From contig CM029626.1 in NCBI GenBank assembly GCA_017311315.1, positions 32,048,869 to 32,112,868 of the forward strand: 64,000 nt of DNA, written 5' to 3'. Every line of letters begins with the position of its first letter. Positions within the stretch are counted from its first letter, which is position 1. Positions 31,498-42,353 of this stretch are shown piece after piece. The translations under genes were made by a program, and so were the position numbers. Under the pieces are notes generated by a model. The model made no database searches. It was not told where the DNA came from and was given only the letters and a program-made list of their open reading frames with translations. The DNA is from Dendrocalamus latiflorus. Lineage: Eukaryota > Streptophyta > Magnoliopsida > Poales > Poaceae.

Positions 31498-31512
31498 TTG
31501 GCGCCGTCCGTG
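31498..31512 (+). promoter_or_regulatory. Primer-binding site of Tat element
   Basis: TTGGCGCCGTCCGTGGGG right after the LTR. TGGCGCC-type sites are characteristic of Tat/Ogre and related gypsy elements. The tRNA was not determined. Confidence 0.75.
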
Positions 31513-31551
31513 GGGAGGACGAAGACAAGCCTGAAGACCGAAGGAAAAAAG

Positions 31552-34500
31552 ATGGCACCGAAGAGAGCTTCACCAGCGGCGGCGAAGGGAAAGAAGACGG
31601 ATGGGTCGGAGCAGCGCGTGAGCACCAGGGCTTCGGCATTGGCCGCCGAAGGAGTTGGCGGCGGCGTACGCGCCGTGGTCGCGGGCGTCGACGCCCGCGC
31701 GGCAACAACCGACCCCGCCACCCTTGCCGGTAGCGCAGATCCGACGGCCGGGGGTAGCCGCAACGAACCATCCGGCGGATCTGGAGATCGTGAGGCGGTG
31801 GTCCCTGCACCAGCCCGTCCACTGGGCGTTCCAGCGGCCCCAACGACACCTGCGGTGGAAAGCGCCCTACTAGTAGCCCTCAACGCGTTCCAGCGGGAAC
31901 TCGGGGACCTTCGCGGAGCCGTCCGAGATGTACAAGAGGCTCGGAGCCAGCAGGTCGCGCCGGTAGTCGCGCCCGAGCCCACGCCAGAGAGGGTGGACAG
32001 CCGTGAAGCCCCCACGTCTAGCCGTGTCCCGCTGAGACGCGTAGATCCGGAATCTCCGCTTTCGGCGGGGCTGCAGCAGGCGGCGTGGCCCGAAGACTTC
32101 AAGTTCCCTCGCATCACCGACCCGTACAAAGGCGACACGGATCCTCGCGAGTTCGTGCGCATGTACGAAACTGCGATCGAGGCCGCGGGCGGAGACGACA
32201 CCACGAAGGCGAAGGGACTCCCCCTCGCACTGCACGGAGTGGCGCTCTCTTGGATTTTTTACCATAGAGCCGGGCTCCATCTACGCGTGGGAACAGCTTC
32301 GCGACCGGCTTCGTAGCAACTTTCAAGGACATTATGTCGAGCGGATCGCTGTGGACCAGCTCTTCACTGTGAAGCAAGGACCCTCGGAGACGCTCCGGGA
32401 CTACTTCAAGCGCTTCGACAAGATTCGAGGCCAGGTAAACGATGTTAATGAAACCACAGTCGTTAATGCAGCCATACAGGGCCTTCGCCCGGGCCCAATG
32501 GCCGAATACAACGCGCGGAGGCCAATCACGACAGTTGCCAAGCTCTTCGACAAAATGGACGAGTATGCGCGGGCGGAGGAGGATGCGCGAAGACGCAGCA
32601 TCACCGCCCCCGGCCTCGCCCGTGAGGAGCACCTCCCGCGCGAGGTCAGGGTGGGTGGTCCCTCCTTGAACCTGGGCCGTAGCCGAAAGCCCCGAGGAGG
32701 CCCTCCCCGAGGCAGGCAGGCCGAGGTACAGGAAGGCTCCTCACGGTGCAGGCCTAAACCTCGGCGCCGCCAGCGCCGGTCGCAGGCGACCCACCATGTC
32801 CTCGCCACCGAGAGCGCCCGCCAGGGACCCGACCCCGCCTCACGGAGGGGAGACCGGGGATCGGGGGGCGGATTTGACTACGACAGCCAACCCCACGCAG
32901 AGCAAGAGCTCCTGCACTATGGCAAGTGGTGCGAGGTACACGGCTACGGCGATCATTACACAAGGGCATGCATCGCGGTGATGGAGCTGCGGAGGGCGAC
33001 GGCCGGGTCTCGGGCTCCGCCTACTCGTCCCCCCGCCGAAGCCCGCGTAGGGCACCCAAGGGATAGCCCCATACGGGCCACCGCAACGGAGGGAGCGCAG
33101 CATCGCACCGTCAATGTCATCACCGGAGGCTCCTCTTCAAAAGCCCCCGGGGAGCAGCCGCAACTATGGATGCCGCCCCGCAACATCACCTTCGACTTGA
33201 ACGACGCCAGGGGCGTGGAGTACCCACACCAAGACCCTCTAGTCATCCAGGCCCACATAGCACGCTGTGAAGTCAGGCGCGTCCTTGTCGACGGGGGAAG
33301 CTCCGCGAACATCTTATTCGCAGAAGTCCTCGACCGCATGGCAATCCCCCGAAGCCGGCTAGAGCAGCCAGGAGCTCCACTTCAAGGCTTCGGGGGTCAA
33401 CCGCTGCAGGTCCTGGGGCACGTGTCCCTTCCTGTCACTTTCCGTCAGGAGGGCAACAAAGGTAACATCCGGACCGAGCATGTCACCTTCGATGTCGTGG
33501 ATATCCCGCACCCCTACAATGCCATACTGGGGCGACCCGCCATCAACTCTTTCAAGGCAATCCCGCACCACGCCTTTTTGTGTGTAAAGCTCCCGGGCCC
33601 GGAGGGTGTCATCACCATCTTCGGCGACCAGGACTTGGCCAGACGTGCCGAAGGCGGCAGCCGCGTCCCGCATCGCCCGGTGCATGCCCTCTCCGGCGTG
33701 CCCGGTGATGGGCCCTCCGCTCCCGGGTGGACGCCCAAGCCTCGGCCCGAAGGCGGCGTCAAGAAGGTGCCGCTCCAGGCGGAGGGGCAGTTTGTGTCCA
33801 TTGGCGAGGGGCTCCCGCCGGGGGTCGAACGGGAGCTGCTCCGAGTGCTTCAGAACAACGTTGACATCTTCGCATGGTCCCCGGAGGACATCAAGGGCGT
33901 AGACCGAGCAGTAATCGAGCATCATTTGGTGGTCCGCCCCGACGCCAAGCCGGTCAAGCAAAGGCTCCGGCGTATGTCGATGGATCGGCAGCAGGCGGCC
34001 AAAGCAGAGGTGGCGAAGCTTCTTCGCGCCGGGGTCATCCGCGAGGTCCACCATCCAGAATGGCTCGCTAACCCGGTGCTAGTCAAAAAGGCCAGCGGGG
34101 CCTGGCGCATGTGCATCGACTTCACGGCACTCAACAAGTCGTGCCCGAAGGACAACTACCCCTTGCCGCGCATCGATGAGCTGGTTGACGCCACTGCTGG
34201 GTGCGAACTCATGAGTTTCCTGGATGCCTATTCCGGCTACCACCAGGTATACATGGCCGAAGACGACGAGGAGAAGACCAGTTTCATCACACCACTTGGG
34301 ACGTTCTGCTTCATCAGAATGCCCTTTGGCTTGAAGAATGCAGGCACTACCTTCACCCGACTCGTCGCCATTGCCCTGGCCGCCCAGCTTGGGAGGAACG
34401 TCGAAGCCTATGTCGATGACGTGGTGGTCAAAACTCGGCAACTTGCTCTACACGGCCGGGACCTCCAGGAGACCTTCGACAACCTCCGGAAGGCGGGCAT

Positions 34501-36948
34501 CAAGCTCAACCCCGACAAGTGTGTCTTCGGGGTACAGGCGGGCAAACTCCTAGGTTTCCTCGTGTCCGGGCGGGGCATCCAGGCGAACTCCGACAAAGTA
34601 GACGCCATCCTGAGTATGGAGCCGCCCAAGACAACGAGGGAGGTTCAGAGGCTCGCGGGCCACATGGCAGCATTAAGCCGCTTCCTCTCCAGGGCGGCGG
34701 AGCGGGGCCTGCCGTTCTTCAAGACACTCCGCGGGTGTGATGGATTTCGTTGGGACGGAGACTGCGCGAAGGCCTTCGACGAGCTCAAGCAGCACCTGGC
34801 AAGCCTCCCCACTCTGGTCGCCCCAGCACCAGAGGCTCCCCTCCTGCTCTATCTGGCCGCGTCAGCCACCGCGGTCAGCGCCGTCCTCGTCTTAGAGGAG
34901 GGTGCCATGCAGCGGCCCGTCTACTTTGTCTTCGAAGCCCTTCAAGGCGCCAAGACAAGATACACGGAGCTTGAGAAGCTCGCCTACGCGCTGGTCATGG
35001 CCTCCAGGAAGCTTCGGCATTATTTTCTGGCTCACCCGATCACAGTGCCTTCCTCATTCCCCCTGGCAGAGATGCTACATAACAAGGAGTCCACAGGGCG
35101 TATCGGTAAATGGGCCGCCGAGCTCGCTCCCTTCTCCTTGACGTATGCTTCGCGGACGGCAATTAAATCCCAAGTCCTGGCGGATTTTCTCGCCGAATGG
35201 ACCCCGCCGGCCCAACCCGGCCAGACGCACGATGATCCTGTCTGGACGCTTACAATCGACGGAGCTTACAGCGTCGCCGGCGCGGGCGTAGGGGCGGTGA
35301 TCATCATGCCCGAGGGACAGCGTTTGCTGTACTCGGCGCGTCTTGCCTTCCCCGCCACCAACAATACGGCTGAATACGAGGCACTGCTCTTTGCCCTGGC
35401 AAAGCTCAAGGCAGTCGGCGCGAGACGGGTGTTGGTCCGCACCGACTCGCGCTTGGTGGCCGGCCATGTGGACAAGTCATATCAAGCCAAGGACCCTGAG
35501 TTGGCCAAATACCTCGCGGCGGTGAGGGCGAGGGAAAGTCGCTTTTTGGGTGTCACCGTCAAGGCCATCCCCCGGGCGGAGAATGAGCAAGCCGACGCCC
35601 TCGCCAAGGCGGCCAGCCAGCAACTGCCCCCCCCGAGGGGGCATTCTACGAGGTGTTAGCAAAGGCGGCCATCGCGCAGGACAACCGGGATGCGGCACTT
35701 GTCCACCGCATTGATCGGCCAGGAGATTGGCGAGAGCCCATTTTCAATTTCTTACAAGGTCTCGCCGAGCCGGAGGACCCTGCCGAGCTGCGACGCTTGC
35801 AGCACCGCGCACGGTCCTTCCAGGTGTTCGAAGGGACACTCTACAAGAAAGGGGTTTGCGCGCCGCTCCTGCGCTGCCTCTCGACTGCGGAGGGAAAGGA
35901 ACTCTTGGCGGAAATCCATGCGGGCGTGTGCGGATCCCACCTGGCGCCGAGGTCATTGGTCGGCAAGGCGTTCAGACAAGGCTTCTACTGGCCGACTGCC
36001 ATCACTGACGCCCAGGACCTCGTCCGTCGGTGCCAAGGGTGCCAGTGGATGGCGCGCATCATCCGCAGGCCCCCGACAAGCCTCAACCCAATTCCCCCGG
36101 TGTGGCCACTGGCGCGCTGGGGTCTCGATATAGTAGGACCACTTGCTCGAGCTCCAGGGGACCTCCGGTTCGTGGTAGTCGCGCTGGAGTATTTCTCCAG
36201 ATGGCCGGAAGCGATCGCTCTGGCCAAAGTAACTTCTGCGGCCATACAGCGCTTCCTATGGCAAAACATCATATGTCGCTTCGGTGTGCCTCGGGAGCTC
36301 ACGGTCGACAATGGCCTGCAGTTCGACGCCACCCTCTTCAAAGATTATTGTGGCAGCATGGGCATCACCCTCCGATTCACCTCGGTGGGGCATCCCCAGT
36401 CCAACGGGGCGGTCGAACGGGCGAATGGCGCCATTTCCGTCGCCATCAAGAAGCGCCTGGTTGGATTGCCGAAGGGCAAGTGGCCAAGCGAGCTTCACAG
36501 CGTTCTATGGTCGCTTCGCACAACGGTAACACGCCCGACGGGATTCACGCCGTTTAAACTCCTTTTCGGTGACGAAGCGGTGACGCCCGAGGAAATCAAG
36601 GCCGGCTCGTGAAGGGTCCTCGTCGAAGCACCCGAAGACGAGCGCCGTGTGTCCTTGGACCTCCTCGACGGGATACGGGCAGACGCAGCCCACCATGTCG
36701 AGAAGTACGCGCGGCAGACAATGCGTACTCGGGACCGCTCTATATGCCCGCGGGGGTTCAAGCCTGGGGATCTCGTCCTCAGAGTGGCGCTCCAGGCCGA
36801 AACCGTTGGCAAGCTGGAGTCCAAGTGGGAAGGCCCGTACATCGTAACGGAGGCATTGCCGAAGGGGGCGTACCGCCTCGCCACGCTCGAAGGACAAGCC
36901 TTCCGGCACACATGGAACGCGGACAGGTTGCGGCGGTACTACGCCTAG
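31552..36948 (+). pseudogene. Tat gag-pol (gag, PR, RT, RNase H, plant-type RNase H, INT)
   Basis: ATG at 31552 (APKRASPAAAKGKK). Gag core LPLALHGVALSW is followed by a one-base shift in a T-run (about 32257); the rest of gag (LRDYFKRFDKIRGQ) continues in the next frame. Protease RRVLVDGGSSANILF near 33280. RT: KKASGAWRMCIDFTALNK, MSFLDAYSGYHQ, catalytic YVDDVV (34411). First RNase H: YTELEKLAYALVMASRKLRH. Second, plant-type RNase H: WTLTIDGAYSVAGAGVG, TNNTAEYEALLFAL, VRTDSRLVAGHV. A frameshift in the C8 run (about 35628) ends this frame. Integrase continues in the next one: finger with CQGCQ, catalytic LDIVGPL, VDNGLQFD and NGAVERANG. TGA at 36610 precedes the C-terminal stretch (FKPGDLVLRVALQAE, stop 36946). 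Confidence 0.93.
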
Positions 36949-37079
36949 AAGCAGGACAGCAGGCGTAGAGCCACCACCCCGTTGTTAGGCGATGCTCGCC
37001 CGCGCAAACGGGAGTTCAATAAAGGTTGCTGTTCCCAGAGCATCCCCTGTCCGCGCTGAGCAGAACAAAGTCCACGAAC

Positions 37080-38035
37080 TTTAAATAAGATGTAGCGTCG
37101 AGCCTAGCTCCGCACGCGAGAGTCTACGGACTATAAATAAGACGTAGCGTCGAGCCTAGCTCCGCACGCACCAGTCCATGGACTTTAAATAAGACGTAGC
37201 GTCAAGCCTAGCTCCACACGCGAGAGTCTGCGGACTATAAATAAGACGTAGCGTCGAGCCTAGCTCCGCACGCACTAGTCCACGGACTTTAAATAAGACG
37301 TAGCGTCGAGGTCCGCCTCCGCACGCACTCTACGGAGTATAAATAAGACGCAGCAGGGGGACGCCTCCGCGCGCACTCTAAGGAGTATAAAGAAGACGTA
37401 GCGTCGAGCCTAGCTCCGCACGCACCAGTCCACGGACTTTAAATAAGACGTAACGTCGAGCCTAGCTCCGCACGCACCAGTCCACGGACTTTAAATAAGA
37501 CGTAGCGTCGAGCCTAGCTCCGCACGCGAGAGTCTGCGGACTATAAATAAGACGTAGCGTCGAGCCTAGCTCCGCACGCACCAGTCCACGGACTTTAAAT
37601 AAGACGTAGCGTCGAGGTTCGCCTCCGCACGCGCGAGTCTCCGGACTATAAAGAAGACGTAGCGTCGAGCCTAGCTCCGCACGCACCAGTCCACAGACTT
37701 TAAATAAGACGTAGCGTCGAGGTTCGCCTCCCCACGCGCGAGTCTCCGGACTATAAAGAAGACGTAGCGTCGAGCCTAGCTCCACACGCACCAGTCCACG
37801 AACTTTAAATAAGACGTAGCGTCGAGGTTTGCCTCCGCACGCGCGAGTCTCCGGACTATAAAGAAGACGTAGCGTCGAGCCTAGCTCCGCACGCAATAGT
37901 CCACGGACTTTAAATAAGACGTAGCGTCGACGTTCGCCTCCGCACGCGCGAGTCTTTGGACTATAAAGGAAGTCGTAGCGTCGAGGTTCGCCTCCGCACG
38001 CGCCACTCCACGGAGTATAAACGAGACGCGCAGAC
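37080..38035 (+). repeat. 52-bp tandem repeat array in Tat 3' region
   Basis: About 18 units spaced mostly 52 bp apart, each with AAGACGTAGCGTCGAG, GCCTAGCTCCGCACG(C) and a TCCACGGACT(T/A)TAAAT end. GACGTAGCGTC is itself a near palindrome. Two unit flavours alternate (GAGCCTAGCTCC and GAGGTTCGCCTCC). The array is between the end of pol and the antisense gene. It is not a CRISPR array: units are contiguous without unique spacers. Confidence 0.95.
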
Positions 38036-38167
38036 CTGCCCTCCGCGTTCGGCGGCAGGTAACACCAAGCATAAGGTACTATTTGGTTCCATTATAAGCG
38101 CAAAGGGGTTACATGGTTACAACCGTAGGACCCAGTGCGTCATCCCCCTGCCCTCCCGACCAACCGC

Positions 38168-41123
38168 TCAGCCTTGGCGCGGCGCGGACGAGCCCGCGCC
38201 GTCGTCACCACGGCGCTGAAGGACCCCTTCAAGCCACTGGAGGAGGTCCCCCTCCCCATGCAACGTCTGCTGCACGGCGACCCTCGCTGCACCTTCCCCG
38301 AAGCGGCCCCAGATCCGTTGATGGAAGTTCTGCAGGCTAGGCCCGATGGAACGGATGGCGTCCGACATAACCTCTGGGCGGTCAGGAGGATCCAGTTGAG
38401 GGTTCGCTAGCTCATGGGTATGCCTACACCCACGAGTGTGAAGCAGGGCGAAGCACGCACCAACATAGCTGCAGTGCTCGCCAAAGGTCATGGCGCCACA
38501 AAGAGCAACGCCGGCCCCCTCCTCGATCAGCCCGAGCGACTCCGACAGGGCCTCCGGCCTGTGCGTAGTGTCCGGCACTCGGATGCACAGATCCCGGAGG
38601 GCCTGGTTCAGAGCCTCCATGGCCCGCCATGCCGACAGGGACGCATTTTCCAGGACACGGCGGTTCTCGGCAGCAGACTCCGGCAGCTGGGCCTTCTCCC
38701 CTTCTAGGACGGCGATCTGCTGCACGAAGGCGGCGCGCTCCCCAGCCGTGGCGATCTGAGCTTCTGTGGGCTCGAGTTGTGCGGCCACCAGGGCGTCCCC
38801 CAGCGCGCGAAGTTCTTCATCCTTCGCGGCGAGAGCAGTGTTTGCTTCGCGGAGGCTGGCTTCCAGAGCCCTCCGCTCCCGGACGCGGGCCTCGTCAAAG
38901 GACCGGCCGAGGGCAAGCGTCTGGCAGAAACAACAAATCAGCAGGCGTCCAGAAATACCTTACAAACGGAAGCGCACGTATTTACCCTCATCTCAGAGGC
39001 CTGCAGCGCGAGCGCTAGGAGGTCCCCCGCGCATGACAACAGCGCCTCTCGGTTGAGGCCGTTATCAGCACGCTCTGCAACTGCGGTGAGGTCGCAAAAT
39101 ACCTCCGGGCGAGGGAGGAAGTCCGAGCGAGCGAGCCCCGGCCCCAAAGCGCCCAGATTTATTGCGGCCACGGCCACGTCAGCAGCAGCAGACACCTGCG
39201 GGGCATCCTACACAAGGCTCCCAACTTCGCGCATACCTCCGCTGCTCGATCCTTCGCCACGTACGGGAGACGTCATCTCACCTGATGTCGGCAGAACGAG
39301 CGAGCAGATCGGAGAGAGTCTCGCGAAGTCAGGTGAAGAAAGGGACTCACACCTACCTCCTGCGCCCCTCGTCGCGGTCGGAGGTGGCGCCGGTTCGACT
39401 GCCCAGGGGGAGGCAGGCGCCTCGACGCTCGGGGAGAACGTCTTCTCGGCCGTGCCAGATGCCGTAATCCCGCGGCAAGGCCTCGCAACAGCGTATCGAC
39501 CCCTAGTTGGCGGCGGGGACTGCATCCGAGGGCGTTTCGCCTGCGGGGGCACAGGCGATTCTTCCACGGCAGGACCAGCTCCAGTCACTGTTGCCCCCAC
39601 GGCTTCCTCTGTAGGGGGCACGCCCTCGTCGGCCGCTGCGGTTGATAACGCACCTTCCACCGTGGTTGGCTCACCAGGAACGGCGCCACCCCCCGAGTTG
39701 ATGAGTTCCAACTCAACGACGGCCGCGAGCCCAAGCACGGGCTCGTGGGCGTCGACAGAAGGTGCCGGGGGATCCGCGGCAGTGCGCCCCTCCGAAGCAG
39801 TATGGCCAGGCCCACCGTCGGTCGCACGCCTCGTCTCAGCTGGGCTAGCCGCCGGAGGGCCTGCAGGGTCGCGTATGGCGGCCGGGGAACGGGCCCGGCG
39901 TCGCGAAGATAGCACCCCCGAAGGGCTACCACCGCCCTGAGCGCCCGGAGTCCCGGCGGGAAGCTCTTCCGGCACCGCACGCTCGGGCATGGCAATGCCC
40001 ACAGCCTCGCAGGTGCGGTTTACTCGCCCCTGCTTAGCCGCCTTGACTGCGGCCTCGCGAGCCCGGTGCTCCTTAAGCGTGTACGGGCCGAGGAGCGCCG
40101 CAACCGCGCGCTTCGCATCTTCTAGCCGGGCCACTACGCAGGAGATCGCGTCAGTCAGGCGGAAGCCAAACAGATACAATGGCGCGCGTAAAGCATGCTG
40201 GGCGACTTACAAGGGGCAGACGGCGGCAGCAGGTGAGACACGGATGGGTCGAACCCGTCCTCGCGGGGGCCATTCTGTCCAACATACTTTCCCCGGGAGG
40301 AGAGTGGCGCCGCCCCATACATCGTGAACTCCTCGGCTAGGTCGCGCACGCTCATTCGACGGGCGACACCGACAAGGCTCTGTAGCTTTTGCGTGTCGTC
40401 GACCTCCGCCTTCAGACTCGGCGTGCTGTTAAACGAGATCGGCTCACCTCGGCAATGCATTCTGCTCTTGTCGGTCACGGTGTAATAGAACCACCACCGT
40501 GTCCAGCCGACCGCCCATTGCCCTAACAAGGCTGGCACAGGGAACAACGTCGCGCATGACGCCCGGAGCACGAAGTCCACACCGCCGAAGTTGGACACCG
40601 CCCCGTCAACCTTTCTGGGTCGACAGTGTGCGTCGTGCAGGGTGGCGAATAAGCTCGCGCTGGGACGCCACCCCTCTGTCCGCATCGCCCACGTGAAGAC
40701 GGCTAGGCGGAGTATCGCGTGGGGCGTCAACTGGGCTAGCTCCAACTGGTAGGCCCGCAGGACTTCGCCCACGAACAGCGTGCAGGGCATCCGAAGGCCG
40801 GCATCGAAGAACGCCACGAAAACAATAGCCTTCATGGCCCCGGGCTTCGGCTCCGTCTCGTCCCGACGGGGTAGGCGAGCCCCATTGCGATCCACGATCT
40901 TCCCCTCATCCACGAGTCGCTGCAGCGTCCCTTCAGTCATGCGGCTCTTCCCCAGCACACGGGAGCAGGAGCCTCCCGAGTGCTCCATGGCGTTCCACCA
41001 CTTGTTGGCGCGCGAGCTCCCCCGCAGCACCAATTTGTACTCCTGAGAAGGATGGGTCGCCTCGCCCTGGCTAGGCAAGGAACCACTGCGGGGGTGGTAG
41101 GCGGCGTCATCCTGGCTGGCCAT
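38168..41123 (-). CDS. Spliced antisense gene of Tat element (Transposase_28-type domain)
   Basis: A minus-strand gene in the 3' half of a plus-strand retroelement. Exon 1 (41123-40211) carries the domain known as 'putative gypsy type transposon' (PF04195-like): FFDAGLRMPCTLFVGEVLRA, LAQLTPHAILRLAVFTWAMR, LGQWAVGWTRWWFYYTV. It ends at donor GTAAGT; acceptor GCGTAG opens exon 2 (40133-39357), a Pro/Ala/Glu-rich linker. Later exons 39207-38986 (LGPGLARSDFLPRPEVFCDL) and 38920-38168 (coiled-coil: RVRERRALEASLREANTALA) join in frame through a GTAAAT...CAG intron. A short middle exon around 39237-39281 could not be phased with confidence. Such antisense genes are established in Tat elements; their function is unknown. 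The open frames over four exons suggest recent constraint. Confidence 0.75.
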
Positions 41124-41523
41124 CGCTCTTCGCAACAAGGGAGGAAGATGCAGGCAAAGGAGCAACTGGCGTGAAAATTAGCACAGGCGGAAGCGAAGCG
41201 GCAGATCAAAAAGCAAAGCAAGAAAGGGTGCCTCGACCCCAACACTAGCACCTTATAAAGGCCGCTCGCCTGCCTTGTGGCTCAGCGCACAGACAGATCA
41301 AATTCCCAGCGATTCGGCTATCCAAGATTTGGAACGAAGAACCGCCGGGACCTAGAGGGCCGTGCCAGGAAGGTGGCCAAGCAGCGCACAACGCCCCTAC
41401 ATCTTCAACACGCGTCCAACTTCTCGGGGGACGAGGCGAACGGCCGCGGTCACGCAACCGCTCACATCCCACGACGCACCAGTCGTGAGTCGCCACGTGC
41501 CCCACCTGCAGCAGGGCAACCGT

Positions 41524-41975
41524 ATGAAGGGTAGGGGACGGAGCGCGCGCGCCTACTTCGACTTGGGCGCCAGCTTCGCTGCCACCCGTTCGAAGGGTAG
41601 GGGACGGAGCGCGCGCGTCTACTTCGACTTGGGCGCCAGCTTCGCTGCCACCCGTTCGAAGGGTAGGGGACGGAGCGCGCGCGTCTTCTTCGACTTGGGC
41701 GCCAGCTTCGCTGCCACCCATTCGAAGGGTAGGGGACGGAGCGCGCGCGTCTACTTCGACTTGGGCGCTAGCTTCGCTGCCACCCGTTCGAACGGTAGGG
41801 GACGGAGCGCGCGTGTCTACTTCGACTTGGGCGCCAGCTTCGCTGCCACCCGTTCGAAGGGCAGGGGACAGAGCGCGCGCGTCTACTTCGATTTAGGCGC
41901 CAGCTTCGCTGCGACCAGTTCGAAGGACAGGGGACGGAGCGCGCGCGCGCCTGCTTCGAATCAGGCGTCCGCCTC
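41524..41975 (+). repeat. 66-bp tandem repeat array
   Basis: Nearly seven head-to-tail units of 66 bp (GGTAGGGGACGGAGCGCGCG ... CTTCGCTGCCACCCGTTCGAA). As 66 is a multiple of three, open frames run through it on both strands (plus-strand unit RGRSARVYFDLGASFAAT). It lies just before the 3' LTR, upstream of the antisense gene's start, so it may be that gene's promoter region. Confidence 0.95.
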
Positions 41976-42110
41976 CGCTAACACCATCCCAGACTTCGGG
42001 CTCCCCAACCACAAGCTTAGAGGAGTTCACAGGCCGCACGGGACGGAGGGGGCCAAAGGACTCGGCGACATGGCTTCGGCCCTGTGAAGCCCTTCACCAT
42101 GAGAGGCTCC

Positions 42111-42353
42111 TGTCGTAGGGGTGGCCCCCACCTAAACCCAGCAGGCCTGGTAGGAGATTATAAGGCCCAGAATAGGCCATGTGTAATGACATAGCTACCC
42201 CCAGAGGGGATAACCAGATGTAAGGGTATATCTGTAAAAGCACTCCTCATGTGTATATATATGAGTAAGCCATGGGGAGGACCCAAGCCATTACACTTAT
42301 CTTCATTACTCTCCACCACCATCTCTCTCTCTGTTTGGTCTGTAGCCACAACA
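42111..42353 (+). repeat. Tat 3' LTR
   Basis: 243 bp, same ends as 31253-31496. Differences seen: ATAGCTACCCCC for ATAACTGCCCC, two bases fewer in the TA run, CATTACTC for CATCACTC. Confidence 0.95.

Larger units (their letters stand above)
31253..42353 (+). mobile_element. Complete Tat-lineage gypsy element nested in Tekay RNase H
   Basis: 11.1 kb with short LTRs (244 and 243 bp) and a perfect 5-bp duplication TACAT (31248-31252 and 42354-42358). It has a TGGCGCC-type primer-binding site. Gag-pol is followed by a second, plant-type RNase H before integrase, which marks the Tat lineage. A long 3' region holds 52-bp tandem repeats, an antisense spliced gene and 66-bp tandem repeats. By eye the LTRs differ by three substitutions and two small indels, so it is younger than its Tekay host. 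Gag-pol carries two homopolymer frameshifts and one stop. Confidence 0.95.

Noticed and set aside
31388..32204. Minus-strand frames opposite Tat gag
   Set aside because: Shadow of the GC-rich gag frame; no motif and no splice signals. Unlike 38168-41123 they lack the PF04195-like domain.
33359..34054. 231-codon minus-strand frame opposite Tat protease/RT
   Set aside because: Antisense shadow of conserved pol sequence on the other strand.
37080..38035. Regular 52-bp repeats that could recall a CRISPR array
   Set aside because: Units are contiguous with no unique spacers, and the site is inside a plant retrotransposon.
42249..42353. Frame continuing from the Tat LTR into Tekay RNase H as a fusion protein
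   Set aside because: It is only the LTR end reading into interrupted pol; no independent start or motif in the LTR part.
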